From Paenibacillus cookii (lineage in GTDB: Bacteria > Bacillota > Bacilli > Paenibacillales > Paenibacillaceae), in contig NZ_BORW01000002.1 in assembly GCF_018333375.1 (NCBI RefSeq), forward strand, positions 62,001 to 126,000: a DNA stretch of 64,000 nucleotides, in the 5' to 3' direction. This document shows, piece after piece, positions 35,298-44,527 of the stretch (position 1 is the first letter of the stretch; the number at the start of each line of letters is the position of its first letter). The notes below the pieces were generated by a model that was given only the letters and a program-made list of their open reading frames with translations, did not search any database and had not been told where the DNA came from. The position numbers and the translations under genes are program-made.

Positions 35298-36279
35298 GCT
35301 GCTCCACCTTTCTCGTCGTATCCCGCTCCGTGAACGTCACGGGCATTTGTATCGTTTTATTGTCTACGTTTTCATTTTCGATCAATTGAATCAAGAGGCT
35401 TGCCGCCGCTCTTCCCATATCGTACGCCGGCTGCCGGATCGTCGTCAGCGAAGGCGTCAGCAGCGTGCTCAGCGGTATATCGTCAAAGCCGATGATCTGC
35501 ACGTCATCCGGAACCTTTTTGCCCAGCCTGAGCGCCTCATGCAAAACCGCCGTCGCCACGATATCGTTGCTCGCAATGACGCCGTCGGTGTCGGGATGTT
35601 TCTCGAACAGCTCCTTCGCCCAGGTCCCCGCTTCCGTAAAGGAATACGAAGAGGTCTGGATGACGTTGAAAGCAATCCCTTCGTTCGACAGCACATCGAT
35701 CGCTCCCTGGTAGCGGTCCTGCGCCGGACGAATATGCTTCGGCCCCTTGATCACCGTGATTTTGCGGCTGCCGCGGGAAAGCATTTCCTGGGCGGCAATC
35801 CTTCCGCCCTCCCTGCCGTCCGAATAGACGGATGGGCGATTGTCCGCCGTCCGGTCGAGGAACACCACCGGAATGTCAAGCTTCCGGTATGTATCGTTAT
35901 CCGGATGGTTCGTGGAAGCGATGACGCCGACCACGTTGTTTTGGACGAACGTCTGAATGTAATCTTTTTCTTTTTTCCTATTTTCATCGCTGTTCCCAAA
36001 GATAATCCGAAAATCGTTCGCCTGCATCTCATCCTCCACCCCGCGCGCAAGCTCGGGAAAAAAGGGGTTGGTGATGTCGGGCAGCAGCAGGCCGATCAGC
36101 CTGGACTTTCGTTTATACAAGGATCTGGCGACCTCATTCGGCGTGTAATGCAGTTCCCGGATCGCGGTTTCAACCTTCCTGCGGGTATCTTCATGGACAT
36201 AACCTGTTTCATTGATCACGCGCGATACCGTCGCTACCGAAACCCCGGCATGCTTAGCCACATCTCTTATCGTTGCCAT
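35290..36279 (-). CDS. rbsR: LacI family repressor of the ribose operon
   Basis: 329 aa. The LacI HTH is textbook: MATIRDVAKHAGVSVATVSR, then hinge NEVARSLYKRKSRLIGLLLPD, and a ribose-binding-type core ending with [16 protein letters not shown] tail. It represses rbsRKDACB, lifted by ribose. GAGGTGAT precedes the ATG, and a palindromic operator lies at 36298-36315. Confidence 0.93.
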   Translation of the reverse strand: MATIRDVAKHAGVSVATVSRVINETGYVHEDTRRKVETAIRELHYTPNEVARSLYKRKSRLIGLLLPDITNPFFPELARGVEDEMQANDFRIIFGNSDENRKKEKDYIQTFVQNNVVGVIASTNHPDNDTYRKLDIPVVFLDRTADNRPSVYSDGREGGRIAAQEMLSRGSRKITVIKGPKHIRPAQDRYQGAIDVLSNEGIAFNVIQTSSYSFTEAGTWAKELFEKHPDTDGVIASNDIVATAVLHEALRLGKKVPDDVQIIGFDDIPLSTLLTPSLTTIRQPAYDMGRAAASLLIQLIENENVDNKTIQMPVTFTERDTTRKVEQHG

Positions 36280-36297
36280 CTCTATTTATCACCTCAA

Positions 36298-36347
36298 TGT
36301 GGAACCGGTTACACATATAAAATAGCACACCCCGATTTTTTTGGCAA
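36298..36347 (-). promoter_or_regulatory. rbs operon promoter with RbsR/CcpA-type operator
   Basis: On the minus strand TTGCCA (36347-36342), 17 bases, TATTTT (36324-36319). Immediately downstream TGTGGAACCGGTTACACA (36298-36315) is palindromic apart from one pair, with a central CCGG as in LacI-family sites. It also resembles a cre box, so RbsR and CcpA could both act here. Confidence 0.65.
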
Positions 36348-36455
36348 GCATGAATTCGCATACAAAATACGGAAACGCGGTTGAAAAGCACAGATTATAT
36401 TGGCGTTATACGATTATAGGGAACGAACCTTTATCACACGGCGGCAGATTACTCC

Positions 36456-36484
36456 TTACATAATTTGTTAACCTCTGATAAAAT
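36456..36484 (+). promoter_or_regulatory. promoter of the DUF6366-like gene
   Basis: TTACAT (36456-36461), 17 bases, TAAAAT (36479-36484), 86 bases before the start codon. Confidence 0.5.
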
Positions 36485-36569
36485 TAACCATGATCAGTTA
36501 TATCCGCTGCCCTCCCTCGTTTTTTCCGGATGGGGCCGCCTGAAATCTTCTTCTAGGAGGAGGTCCGAA

Positions 36570-36782
36570 ATGGATTCCCGGAATGAAAGACCTGAAGAAA
36601 CAAGGGAACGTCTGCGGCAGGAAGAACGAAAAAACAACCCTTTCGGGGCGTTTGGAGACGGAATCAACCGCGCCGAACATGGAAGTTTAACCGATTTGAC
36701 CGGCGGATTAGGATGGAAAGGCACCGGTGTTATCCTATTGGTTCTGGTCATAGGGTATGTCATCTATAATATATGGTTTTGA
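36570..36782 (+). CDS. DUF6366-like small membrane protein
   Basis: 70 aa. A charged N-terminus (RPEETRERLRQEERKNNP) is followed by GSLTDLTGGLGWKGTG and one C-terminal helix, VILLVLVIGYVIYNIWF. This matches my recollection of DUF6366 proteins of Bacillota; function unknown. GGAGGAGG precedes ATG 36570, so the longer frame upstream is not used. Transcribed alone. Confidence 0.75.
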   Translation: MDSRNERPEETRERLRQEERKNNPFGAFGDGINRAEHGSLTDLTGGLGWKGTGVILLVLVIGYVIYNIWF

Positions 36783-36830
36783 CGAATCGATCGGGCGGGC
36801 GATGACTATGAATCAACCATTGAACAGCCT

Positions 36831-36869
36831 AAAAAAAGACCCCTGGCAAGTTACCGCTCAGAGGGTCTT
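36831..36869 (-). terminator. intrinsic terminator of the PadR/hydrolase operon
   Basis: On the minus strand AAGACCC and GGGTCTT pair around a 20-base loop and are followed by seven Ts. Confidence 0.65.
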
Positions 36870-36898
36870 CGGCGTTCATCCCGGGCATCCGTGAGATG

Positions 36899-37771
36899 TT
36901 ATTCCCCCGATAAATGGGAGTCGAGCCATGGCAGCAACACCGGAAGCACATGCCGCGCTTGCATCGCGCCCGTATGATCGAGCCCATCCAAAATCCGCAC
37001 GTCCCATCCCGCTTGCATCAATTCGCCTTTGCGATGAACCAGCGGAGATACGATATCGACCGTGACGTCTCCCCACTTCTCCCCGTATTCGATGCGATCC
37101 TTGCTTCCCGCAAAACAAAGCCGCGGACAGGTCAGCAAGGATTGGGCCTTCCGGTCGTCGAACCCCCGCAAATGTTCGTAAAGCGTGACAAACTGCCTCG
37201 TCTGTTTTTCGCTCATGGACACTTCGACGCTGGACCAGTCGTATTCCTCTGAGGTTTCTCCCCATTCGGCCGTTTGCGCCGTTTCGCTCGGTTGGTTGGC
37301 GGAAGCAGTGGACAAAGACATTTGATGCGTCGCGTTCGTGACTTTCAGCATTTCCAAGTAAGGGCCATCGATCGGGGGATATCCTCCCATGACCAGTGCC
37401 GTGAGCCGGCCGGTGCGGATCGCAAGCTGCAGACCGCTGAGCGCCAGCCAGGAATAACCGTAATAAGCAAAACGCTCCGCTCCCGCCGCATCGGCAATCC
37501 GCAGAAAATCGGCGGCGATGTTTTCCGGGGTTAGCGTGTCCGGCTTTGGCGCTTGAAGCACATGCCCCTCGTAGTCGAAAGCGATGACGCGATATTTCCG
37601 GCTAAGTTCCGCTATAAGCGTGCGTCCGAGCGCCGGATCGGCTCCCCATTTTCGCATTTCGTCCGCTTGCGGCCCTTCGACCGGAACCGGATTGACGGGC
37701 AGCAAAATAGCCGGTCCCTCGCCTTCCATAACGACATCGATCCGGCTTCCATCGTGTAATTCAACGTTCAT
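36899..37771 (-). CDS. alpha/beta hydrolase
   Basis: 290 aa. The nucleophile elbow reads GYSWLAL with Ser107; the residue after the second variable position is Leu rather than the usual Gly. A late DGLDHTGAMQ supplies the histidine. The N-terminal part has VVMEGEGPAILLPVNPVP. Probably an esterase or lipase; substrate unknown. Second gene of an operon with the PadR regulator, 24 bases after it. Confidence 0.82.
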   Translation of the reverse strand: MNVELHDGSRIDVVMEGEGPAILLPVNPVPVEGPQADEMRKWGADPALGRTLIAELSRKYRVIAFDYEGHVLQAPKPDTLTPENIAADFLRIADAAGAERFAYYGYSWLALSGLQLAIRTGRLTALVMGGYPPIDGPYLEMLKVTNATHQMSLSTASANQPSETAQTAEWGETSEEYDWSSVEVSMSEKQTRQFVTLYEHLRGFDDRKAQSLLTCPRLCFAGSKDRIEYGEKWGDVTVDIVSPLVHRKGELMQAGWDVRILDGLDHTGAMQARHVLPVLLPWLDSHLSGE

Positions 37772-37795
37772 CTGTCAACCCTCCCCATGATTGGC

Positions 37796-38347
37796 CTATT
37801 CCCCCAGAAACCTGTATTTTCCCGCTTCTAGCTTGGTAATCAAATTCAACGTGTTGGACAACTCGCTGCTTACATAATTTTCCCAAAGCCCCGTCAGCTC
37901 CGGATGTTTGGAAGGTTCGGACGGCATTTCCTCCGTAGGCAGCGTGCGCAGAAAGGAAGCCGATTCCTTCAAAGCGGACGCCCGGTCCGAAAGCAGACGA
38001 ATGACCTCCCCCCTCGGCAGCATGTCCATAAAAGCGATCCCGACGGCAAACGTCTGGATTTCGAAGCTTTGCAGCGCCGATCGAAGCAGGGATTCGAACT
38101 CGGCTTTCCCCTGCTCGGTGACGCTGTATTCCGTGCGCGAGGGCCCGAGCTTGACGTGGATTTCGGAAGCCTCCGCACGCGTCAGCCCTTGTGCCTCAAG
38201 TTTTTCCAAGGCATGGTAGATCGATCCGGGTTTGACGTTCGTCCACGTCTCGGCCCGCCAGGAGGTCAAGTCGTTGTACACTCCGTAGCCATGGCTGACG
38301 CCTCTTCGCAACATGGAGCCTAACACAAGCAGTCGTACCGTTGACAT
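37796..38347 (-). CDS. PadR family transcriptional regulator
   Basis: 183 aa. The winged helix has LLVLGSMLRRGVSHGYGVY and VKPGSIYHALEKLEAQGL, followed by SRTEYSVTEQGKAEFESLL; a C-terminal helical dimerisation region with ASALKESASFL follows. ATG 38347 has AAAGGAG upstream; the longer frame does not. It likely controls its own operon with the hydrolase at 36899. Confidence 0.93.
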   Translation of the reverse strand: MSTVRLLVLGSMLRRGVSHGYGVYNDLTSWRAETWTNVKPGSIYHALEKLEAQGLTRAEASEIHVKLGPSRTEYSVTEQGKAEFESLLRSALQSFEIQTFAVGIAFMDMLPRGEVIRLLSDRASALKESASFLRTLPTEEMPSEPSKHPELTGLWENYVSSELSNTLNLITKLEAGKYRFLGE

Positions 38348-38427
38348 TCCAAACGCTCCTTTCATTGATTTCACATACATCATAATGCAAAACTGATCAC
38401 TAGTCAAATTTGAATAGATAAAAACGC

Positions 38428-38471
38428 AAAAAAATGTCCCCCAAAATCAAAGCGATGACTTTAGGGGACAC
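38428..38471 (-). terminator. intrinsic terminator of the sugar importer operon
   Basis: TGTCCCC (38435-38441) and GGGGACA (38464-38470) pair; on the minus strand the stem is followed by seven Ts, five bases past the stop of the 38476 gene. Confidence 0.7.
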
Positions 38472-38475
38472 AGAT

Positions 38476-40668
38476 CTATGCCCATTCGATTTGAACGTTT
38501 TTGCCTTGCGGCGAACCTTCAAACTCCAGAAATACCGTCTGTGTTTCGGCGTCATAATCGAACGTGACGTCCTCTCCGTCCACGGACGCCCGCCGCGGCG
38601 GATGCGGCACCCAGGCCCGGGTGCTGACGCGAATCCCTTCCGGGGATTCCGCCATCCAATGCAGCCCCCGCTCCGATTGGATTTCCTTCCGGGTTCTGGA
38701 CGACGCGGCCAAGATCCGCGCCTGCCCCTGATTGCCGGCATCGTAATCCAAATCATAAAGCAGCACATTGCCGTTTGGCATCAGTTCCACGCGTGTTGCC
38801 AACGACAATCGGTCATCGAACAGCCGAATAAACGATCCTTCCAGCACCACGGGGTCCGCACAGCCGGTTTCGTCAAGAAGATGGGCGATGCGGTAAGGCC
38901 CCCGCTGGATGTCGAGCAGGCGGTTTTCCTTGAACTCCGCCTCTTCTCCGCGGAAAGCCAGCGCTTCCCTCAGGCTGTCCAGGACGCTGTCCGCGCCTTC
39001 GGCCGTTTCCGCGAACGCAGCCGGATGTTTCCGACGAACCACGACCGCCCCGGCGCCGGCCGGATGCAGTCCTTCTTTCGGGCGGCGCCCAAGCCCAAGC
39101 GTTTCGAAAAGATGCTCCTCCGGACGTTCATATGCGCCGCGCCGCGTTTCCCGGTTCCACCATTCCCGGACCCGATGGTAAGGGTCGCTCCCGTCCCCGA
39201 CATAAATCAGCACGCCGCCCCCCCGGATCCACTGCGCCAGTACCTGATGGATGCCGGGATGCTCAGGCTTCATGAATTCATAGCTTAAAAACAATACCTT
39301 GTACTCATCAAGATACCCGGGAAAATGAAGCAAATTATCGTATTGCAGCGGTCTCACCGGCACCCCGAATTTAAGCAGCGGGAGCGCAAGCCCGTAAAAA
39401 GGCGACCAATCCAGCAGCTTCCGCTCCTCCATGCTTAACGGGTCATCCGTTTCGGTACCGTCATAACGCGAATTCGAAACTTCCTGCCCATCCGGGCTCG
39501 CATCCACGCTGCCCCGCTGAAACATCGCCGAATTGGCAAGGCATAACCCAATGCCTGTACCCGGACGTTCGGCCGCGTCCGCCGGGTATCGATGCATTTC
39601 GCCAAGCATGTGCATGACGCTTAGCAGCTTCGTCGCATACCGGCCCGGGATCGGCTCCTTACCGGTGCCGTCTTCCTTCGGATAAGTTCCTTCGAACACG
39701 CGGCGCGGCCAGGGGCAAACCTCGTATTGGCTTACGCCCGGATGCAGCAGCGAAGCCGTGACGGTCGCCAAATAATTTTGCTCGTAATCGGCCCACGTAT
39801 GCCGCGGGTTGTCTTCGATCGGATCATGAAGGAACCACATTTCGCGTCCCGTCCCCCGGGTCAGCTCCTGCATCATGCCGTATTCCATATAAGCCGTTTC
39901 AAACGTCCGCTCGCGGCGCACGCCCCGGTAGACGTTCGGCGTCCGGCTCGTTCCCGTCCAGATTTGGGCGATAAAACCGTCGCAGGCCGGCATCGACACA
40001 AACAGCGCTTCGGGGCTGACGATCCTCCACTGGGCATAGTTGATCAGGCTATGCGTCGGGATGTAAAAGCGCACGGTCCGGCCATAGGTCGCAAGCGCGT
40101 ATTCCTTCATGGCGCTGCAAATCCGGTCCATCGCCCGGTAATACATCGCCGCTTTCAGCTTGGAAGCCCGGTACTGCGCGTCATGGGAGGCATGGGGCGG
40201 AATCCATTCTTCCCCGTAGACGTTCAGCCACTCCCGCTTGAACGCTTCGGAATAGCCGGCCGCCGCCCAAAATTCCGGCTCCTCCATATGGATCGCCTCC
40301 ACGCCGGCATCGATCGCCTTTTTGATATGCGTGGACAGATAATCCGCAAAAGAAACGGTCGGCACCATGTAGGGAACGTCCACGTTATGAAGCAGATGCT
40401 TCCCGGCGCGGTCCGTCTGGGCTTCGTCCCAATGATTCCGTCCGTCGAACCGGCCGTACAAATAATCCTGGTAATCGCCCCAAGCCACGCCCGTCATCAA
40501 ATGTACGGTATATCCGGCTTGCTTCCAGCCGGCGATGCGTTCGGGCAAATCGTCCGAAATCCCGTACACCATCACGAAATCGGTGCGCAGGTCGTATTTC
40601 GGCCCGTAGGGCCTGGCTTCCTGGAATCCCGTCCATTCCGGAGCAGCCTTGGCTGATCGTTTCACCAC
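38476..40668 (-). CDS. putative glycoside hydrolase-like protein, unclassified
   Basis: 730 aa, no signal peptide. The first 400 residues read as a TIM-barrel with AGVEAIHMEEPEFWAAAGY (a candidate acidic active site), TYGRTVRFYIPTHSLINYAQ and GREMWFLHDPIEDNP. A later segment resembles a glutamine-amidotransferase-like domain (YKVLFLSYEFMKPEHPGIHQ, GGGVLIYVGDGSDPYHRV), as in GH42-type enzymes, and a small beta domain ends the protein. I cannot assign a GH family. It is last in the operon with two permeases and a substrate-binding lipoprotein, so it probably acts on the imported oligosaccharide. Confidence 0.6.
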   Translation of the reverse strand: MVKRSAKAAPEWTGFQEARPYGPKYDLRTDFVMVYGISDDLPERIAGWKQAGYTVHLMTGVAWGDYQDYLYGRFDGRNHWDEAQTDRAGKHLLHNVDVPYMVPTVSFADYLSTHIKKAIDAGVEAIHMEEPEFWAAAGYSEAFKREWLNVYGEEWIPPHASHDAQYRASKLKAAMYYRAMDRICSAMKEYALATYGRTVRFYIPTHSLINYAQWRIVSPEALFVSMPACDGFIAQIWTGTSRTPNVYRGVRRERTFETAYMEYGMMQELTRGTGREMWFLHDPIEDNPRHTWADYEQNYLATVTASLLHPGVSQYEVCPWPRRVFEGTYPKEDGTGKEPIPGRYATKLLSVMHMLGEMHRYPADAAERPGTGIGLCLANSAMFQRGSVDASPDGQEVSNSRYDGTETDDPLSMEERKLLDWSPFYGLALPLLKFGVPVRPLQYDNLLHFPGYLDEYKVLFLSYEFMKPEHPGIHQVLAQWIRGGGVLIYVGDGSDPYHRVREWWNRETRRGAYERPEEHLFETLGLGRRPKEGLHPAGAGAVVVRRKHPAAFAETAEGADSVLDSLREALAFRGEEAEFKENRLLDIQRGPYRIAHLLDETGCADPVVLEGSFIRLFDDRLSLATRVELMPNGNVLLYDLDYDAGNQGQARILAASSRTRKEIQSERGLHWMAESPEGIRVSTRAWVPHPPRRASVDGEDVTFDYDAETQTVFLEFEGSPQGKNVQIEWA

Positions 40669-40679
40669 CGTTTTCCTCC

Positions 40680-42317
40680 TTAGTTCGGCATGGCGAGCTT
40701 GACGACTTCCTTCCCTTTCAGCTCCTCGTTTACGAACCTCATCGCGTCGTCATATCCGGTTTTTTTGATCTGATCGCGAAGATCGTTAATGACCTTCAGC
40801 GCCGCATCGTCCGATTTGGCGAAAATCGCCTGCTTCCACACGTCGCCCACTTGGTCCATGGAAGGTTTGAGCGCTTCCCAACCCGGCGCTTTCGTGATGA
40901 CGTCGCCGGGATTAAACGCGGAGATGACGCTGATGCCGTTCGGCCGCAAAATTTTGCGCGCGTTGTCCATTGCTTTCAAGCGTTCCTGATCCGCCCAGAT
41001 GTCACCGCCGCCCACCGAGTTGATGCGGTCCATTCCCGTCATGTTTTCGAGGCCGATGCCGATGCCTTCGTTTTTCTTCACTTTCCCGGTCGTATCTTCG
41101 TAAAACTTGTCGAACCATTCCTTTTTGGCTGCCGGTTTGCCGTCGACCTTTTCCCAATGCACCCCTTCGACACCGTATCTTACGAGCATGAACCCTTCGT
41201 CCGAAGCCAGGAAGTCCAGCAGCTTGAGGGCGGCGTCGACGTTTTTGGCCTTTTTCGTGATGACCGTCACGTTGTTGCCCTGGATCGAAAGATCCACCGG
41301 ACGGTTCGGCTCCGCCCCGGCTCTTTCGAGCGGACCGACCGGCACGTAATCCGAGCCCGGATGGGACTTCACGTAATCCTTGGACGCATCGAGAATGGCA
41401 GGATAATGCGCGGCCAATACCGCGATGCGGCCCTGCTTGATTTTTTCGTTCGCGATCGGGTCCGTTTGGGTGAACGCTTCCGGATCGAGCAGACCTTCGG
41501 CGATCAGCTTGCGGTAGTACAACGTGTAATCTTCATAGGCTTTGGTGAAAAAGACGTTTTCGAGCGAGCCGTCGCCTTTGTCGACGTAGCTGGTGCCGTA
41601 AAACATGGTGCTCCCGATGCCCACGGCCCATCCGTCATGGAAGCCGCCCAGCGGCAGTACCGGCATGCCGTTTTCGGTAAGGTTCGCGTCCTTGATTTTT
41701 TTCAGGAACTGGTACAAGTCCTCTTTCGTTTTGACCGATTGCGGATCGACCCCGACCTTTTCCGCGATGTCCTTGCGCACGTAAAAGCCGTAAAGCCAAT
41801 CGTTGACGTCATCCCCCGTCGCCGGATGGTTCTGATACAGCATGTATTTTTTGCCGTCGATGCCTCCGATCGCTTTTTCGTAAAGCGCCGGCGGAACGTT
41901 TTCCTTGGCGATCGCCTTGGCGAGGTTCGGGTACTTGTCGATTTTGTCGGTCAGATCCACCAATTGTCCTTCCTTGGCGGCTTTGATGATCCCGTCCAAT
42001 TCGCCTCCCCATGCGGGTCCGGTATAAATGTCGGGTAAATCCTGCGTCGCGAAAATCTGGTTGACCTTCTCCACCTCGCTGCCTTTCGTATAGTCGATCT
42101 TGATTTTGATCCCCGTTTTTTCTTCGATGGCTTTCGTGACGGGCGTCGTATCGGTGTCCGGTCCGGACGAACCGTTCCAGTTGTTCAGGATCGTCAGCGT
42201 CACGGCGTCCCCGTCCGCGGAATCCCCGCCGCCTCCTCCTCCGCATCCGTAAAGCAAGCTTGTAAGCATCATGGCCGACAACAGTGAACCTACCGTTTTC
42301 ATACGAAATTTCGCCAT
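40680..42317 (-). CDS. sugar ABC transporter substrate-binding lipoprotein (YtcQ/LipO type)
   Basis: 545 aa, the large solute-binding type paired with LplB/YtcP permeases. Lipobox LLYGCGGGGGG after a short hydrophobic segment anchors it outside. A family pattern is TLTILNNWNG, then KIDYTKGSEVEKVNQIFATQ and the C-terminal LLDFLASDEGFMLVRYGVEG. AGGGAGG precedes ATG 42317. Substrate unknown, likely an oligosaccharide or aldotetraouronic-type sugar. Confidence 0.9.
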   Translation of the reverse strand: MAKFRMKTVGSLLSAMMLTSLLYGCGGGGGGDSADGDAVTLTILNNWNGSSGPDTDTTPVTKAIEEKTGIKIKIDYTKGSEVEKVNQIFATQDLPDIYTGPAWGGELDGIIKAAKEGQLVDLTDKIDKYPNLAKAIAKENVPPALYEKAIGGIDGKKYMLYQNHPATGDDVNDWLYGFYVRKDIAEKVGVDPQSVKTKEDLYQFLKKIKDANLTENGMPVLPLGGFHDGWAVGIGSTMFYGTSYVDKGDGSLENVFFTKAYEDYTLYYRKLIAEGLLDPEAFTQTDPIANEKIKQGRIAVLAAHYPAILDASKDYVKSHPGSDYVPVGPLERAGAEPNRPVDLSIQGNNVTVITKKAKNVDAALKLLDFLASDEGFMLVRYGVEGVHWEKVDGKPAAKKEWFDKFYEDTTGKVKKNEGIGIGLENMTGMDRINSVGGGDIWADQERLKAMDNARKILRPNGISVISAFNPGDVITKAPGWEALKPSMDQVGDVWKQAIFAKSDDAALKVINDLRDQIKKTGYDDAMRFVNEELKGKEVVKLAMPN

Positions 42318-42372
42318 ATAGACCCTCCCTGAAAATGATTTGATATGATCAAGTTCCATGAAGGAACCTGCA

Positions 42373-43269
42373 TCAGCCTTTTACCGAACCGATCATGACG
42401 CCTTTGACGAAGTACTTTTGCAGGAACGGATAGACGCATAAAATCGGGAACACGGTAATGACGAGCAGCGCCATGCGCAGCGATTCCGGCGTCGCGCCGG
42501 CCATGTTGACGTTGACGGTTTGTCCGCCCTGCTGGGCCGCTCTTTGCATCGAGGAAGACAGCGCCTCGGCTTCGGTCAGCATCTGCTGCAGCAGCGTTTG
42601 CACCGGAATGAGGTTTTTGTCCGAAACGTAATAGGTTCCCGTAAACCAGTCGTTCCAGTGCGCGACCCCGATGAAAAGCGATATCGTCGCGATGACGGGA
42701 CCGGACAAAGGAATGATGATGCGCATGAAAATCTGGAAGTCGTTTAACCCGTCGATCCGCGCCGACTCCTCGATCTCTTCGGGGATGCCCTGCAGGAACG
42801 TCCGGATTATGACGATATGCATGAAATTGAACAGCATCGGGATCACGTACACCCAGAACGTGTTGATCAGGTGAAGCTTTTGAAGCGTAATGAAATAAGG
42901 AATGAACCCGGCGCTGAAGATGGTCGGCAAAAAGATGTAGAAAGTAAAGAAGGTGCGTCCCGGCAGCGTTTTTTTCGATAAAGCATAGGCCATCAGCGTG
43001 CATAAAAGCACGTGCAGCACCGTTCCGGTCACCGTCCGCAAAATCGTGATTTTGTAGGCCTGCCAGATTTGCTTGTTGTCAAAAACCTGGGCGTAGTTGT
43101 CCAGGGTGAATTTCCGCGGGAAAAAGTACAACGCGCCCATCATCGAGTCTTTGCCGTCGTTCAGCGAATAAATGAGGATGTAAATAAACGGATAAATCAT
43201 CAAAAAACCGAACAGGGTCAAGAGGATGTAATTCAACAAATTGAATACGGAAAAACGATGCGTTTGCAT
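42373..43269 (-). CDS. carbohydrate ABC transporter permease (YtcP/LplC type)
   Basis: 298 aa with six helices. The cytoplasmic EAA loop EESARIDGLNDFQIFMRIIIP is present, and the C-terminus is YFVKGVMIGSVKG, both typical of LplC/YtcP. Works with the permease at 43285 and the lipoprotein at 40680. No ATPase gene is linked, as usual for this class, which shares a common MsmX-type ATPase. Confidence 0.94.
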   Translation of the reverse strand: MQTHRFSVFNLLNYILLTLFGFLMIYPFIYILIYSLNDGKDSMMGALYFFPRKFTLDNYAQVFDNKQIWQAYKITILRTVTGTVLHVLLCTLMAYALSKKTLPGRTFFTFYIFLPTIFSAGFIPYFITLQKLHLINTFWVYVIPMLFNFMHIVIIRTFLQGIPEEIEESARIDGLNDFQIFMRIIIPLSGPVIATISLFIGVAHWNDWFTGTYYVSDKNLIPVQTLLQQMLTEAEALSSSMQRAAQQGGQTVNVNMAGATPESLRMALLVITVFPILCVYPFLQKYFVKGVMIGSVKG

Positions 43270-43284
43270 ACGGCTCCCCCTTCC

Positions 43285-44196
43285 TTAAAACAGCGAGACG
43301 TCGCTGACTTTGCGGGCAATCCAGTTGACGGTGACGATCAGCACCAGCGCGATGCCGCTCTGGAACAATCCGACGGCCGCCGCATAACTCAATCTTCCCT
43401 GCTGAATCCCCGACGTAATGACATGCACGTCCAGGACGCTGCCGATATTCGCGGTCGCCGGTCCGTTCAGGAGAAGCAGCTGCTCGAACCCTGCGCTCAT
43501 CAAGCTTCCCGTCGCGAGAATGAACAGGATCACCGCGATGTTGCGAATGCCCGGAAGCGTGACGTGCCAAATTTGGCGGAAGCGGCCCGCGCCGTCGATT
43601 TTGGCGGCTTCGTATAGCTGCTGGTCGATGCCCGCGATGGCGGCCATGTAGATGATGGAGTTCCAGCCGATGTTTTTCCAAATGTCGGAGCCTAGGATCA
43701 GTTGATAAAACCAGGTGGTGTTATACATGAATTGCACGGGCTGCATGCCCATGGAGGTTAAAAGATCGTTGACCGGTCCCCCGTACATCGACAGCAGGCG
43801 CTGCATCAACGTGACGACGACGATCCAGGACACGAAATAAGGGAGGTAAGATAGCGTTTGGATCGTTTTCTTGAACTTCAAATTGCGGATTTCATTGAGG
43901 AGAAGGGCCAAAATGATCGGCATCGGAAAACCGACCAGCAGCTTCAGCAAGCTGATGACGATGGTGTTCCGAATGATCGCCCCGGATTGGTAGTAATCGA
44001 AAAACTGCTCGAAATATTTCAGTCCCGCCCAGGGACTGCCCGTAAAGCCGCCGACGAACGTAAAGTCCCGGAACGCGACTTGAAGCCCGTACAAAGGCAC
44101 GTAAGAAAAAATGAAAAACCAAGCGATGCCGGGCAGCATAAACAGATAAAACAATTTGTGGCGCCATACCCTTTTCCAAAGCAAAGATGATTTCAT
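43285..44196 (-). CDS. ABC transporter permease (LplB/YteP type)
   Basis: 303 aa with six helices. The first helix begins LFYLFMLPGIAWFFIFSYVP; the EAA loop reads LYEAAKIDGAGRFRQIWHVT. ATG 44196 has GAGGTG upstream; a GTG nine bases earlier is too close to that site. First gene of the importer operon, controlled upstream by a cre-like site at 44243. Confidence 0.94.
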   Translation of the reverse strand: MKSSLLWKRVWRHKLFYLFMLPGIAWFFIFSYVPLYGLQVAFRDFTFVGGFTGSPWAGLKYFEQFFDYYQSGAIIRNTIVISLLKLLVGFPMPIILALLLNEIRNLKFKKTIQTLSYLPYFVSWIVVVTLMQRLLSMYGGPVNDLLTSMGMQPVQFMYNTTWFYQLILGSDIWKNIGWNSIIYMAAIAGIDQQLYEAAKIDGAGRFRQIWHVTLPGIRNIAVILFILATGSLMSAGFEQLLLLNGPATANIGSVLDVHVITSGIQQGRLSYAAAVGLFQSGIALVLIVTVNWIARKVSDVSLF

Positions 44197-44242
44197 GAAC
44201 CTCACCTCTCTTCTTGATGGTAAAAGAACCAGCCAAAAGATA

Positions 44243-44256
44243 TGTAAGCGTTTGCA
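44243..44256 (-). promoter_or_regulatory. cre-like CcpA site upstream of the sugar importer
   Basis: TGTAAGCGTTTGCA differs from TGWAANCGNTNWCA at one position and lies 47 bases upstream of the first importer gene, suggesting catabolite repression. No strong -35/-10 pair could be fixed around it. Confidence 0.55.
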
Positions 44257-44478
44257 TTATGTGCATATGCCTGATTCCCGATGGACCCTCGTTTCCCCCC
44301 TTCGCGCTGCTGTCTCGGGCACCGCTTGCGGTTCGCTTCTAATCCGGCGCAGCCGCGGTCCCGCATATTTCCGTTACCTCGCGATAACCGTCTGTTTTTG
44401 CCGCCGTTTCTGCGCTGCCATTTACAGACTTTGGAATTATAATATAATATATATTTGTTATATTCAATATATTGTTAA

Positions 44479-44507
44479 CAAAAAAAACGCAGGCTTTTCG
44501 CCTGCGT
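44479..44507 (-). terminator. intrinsic terminator of the PCYCGC gene
   Basis: ACGCAGGC and GCCTGCGT form an eight-bp stem with a five-base loop; eight Ts follow on the minus strand. Confidence 0.85.
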
Positions 44508-44527
44508 CGCATGACAAATCGATTCCA

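Larger units (their letters stand above)
44197..44527. other. gene-free interval upstream of the sugar importer
   Basis: 331 bases holding the importer's upstream region with a cre-like site (44243-44256), an AT-rich tract (44440-44475) and the terminator of the PCYCGC gene. No credible reading frame was seen. Confidence 0.6.

Noticed and set aside
40851..42038. 395-codon plus-strand frame opposite the solute-binding protein
   Set aside because: Antisense to a lipoprotein with lipobox and family motifs; no ribosome site.
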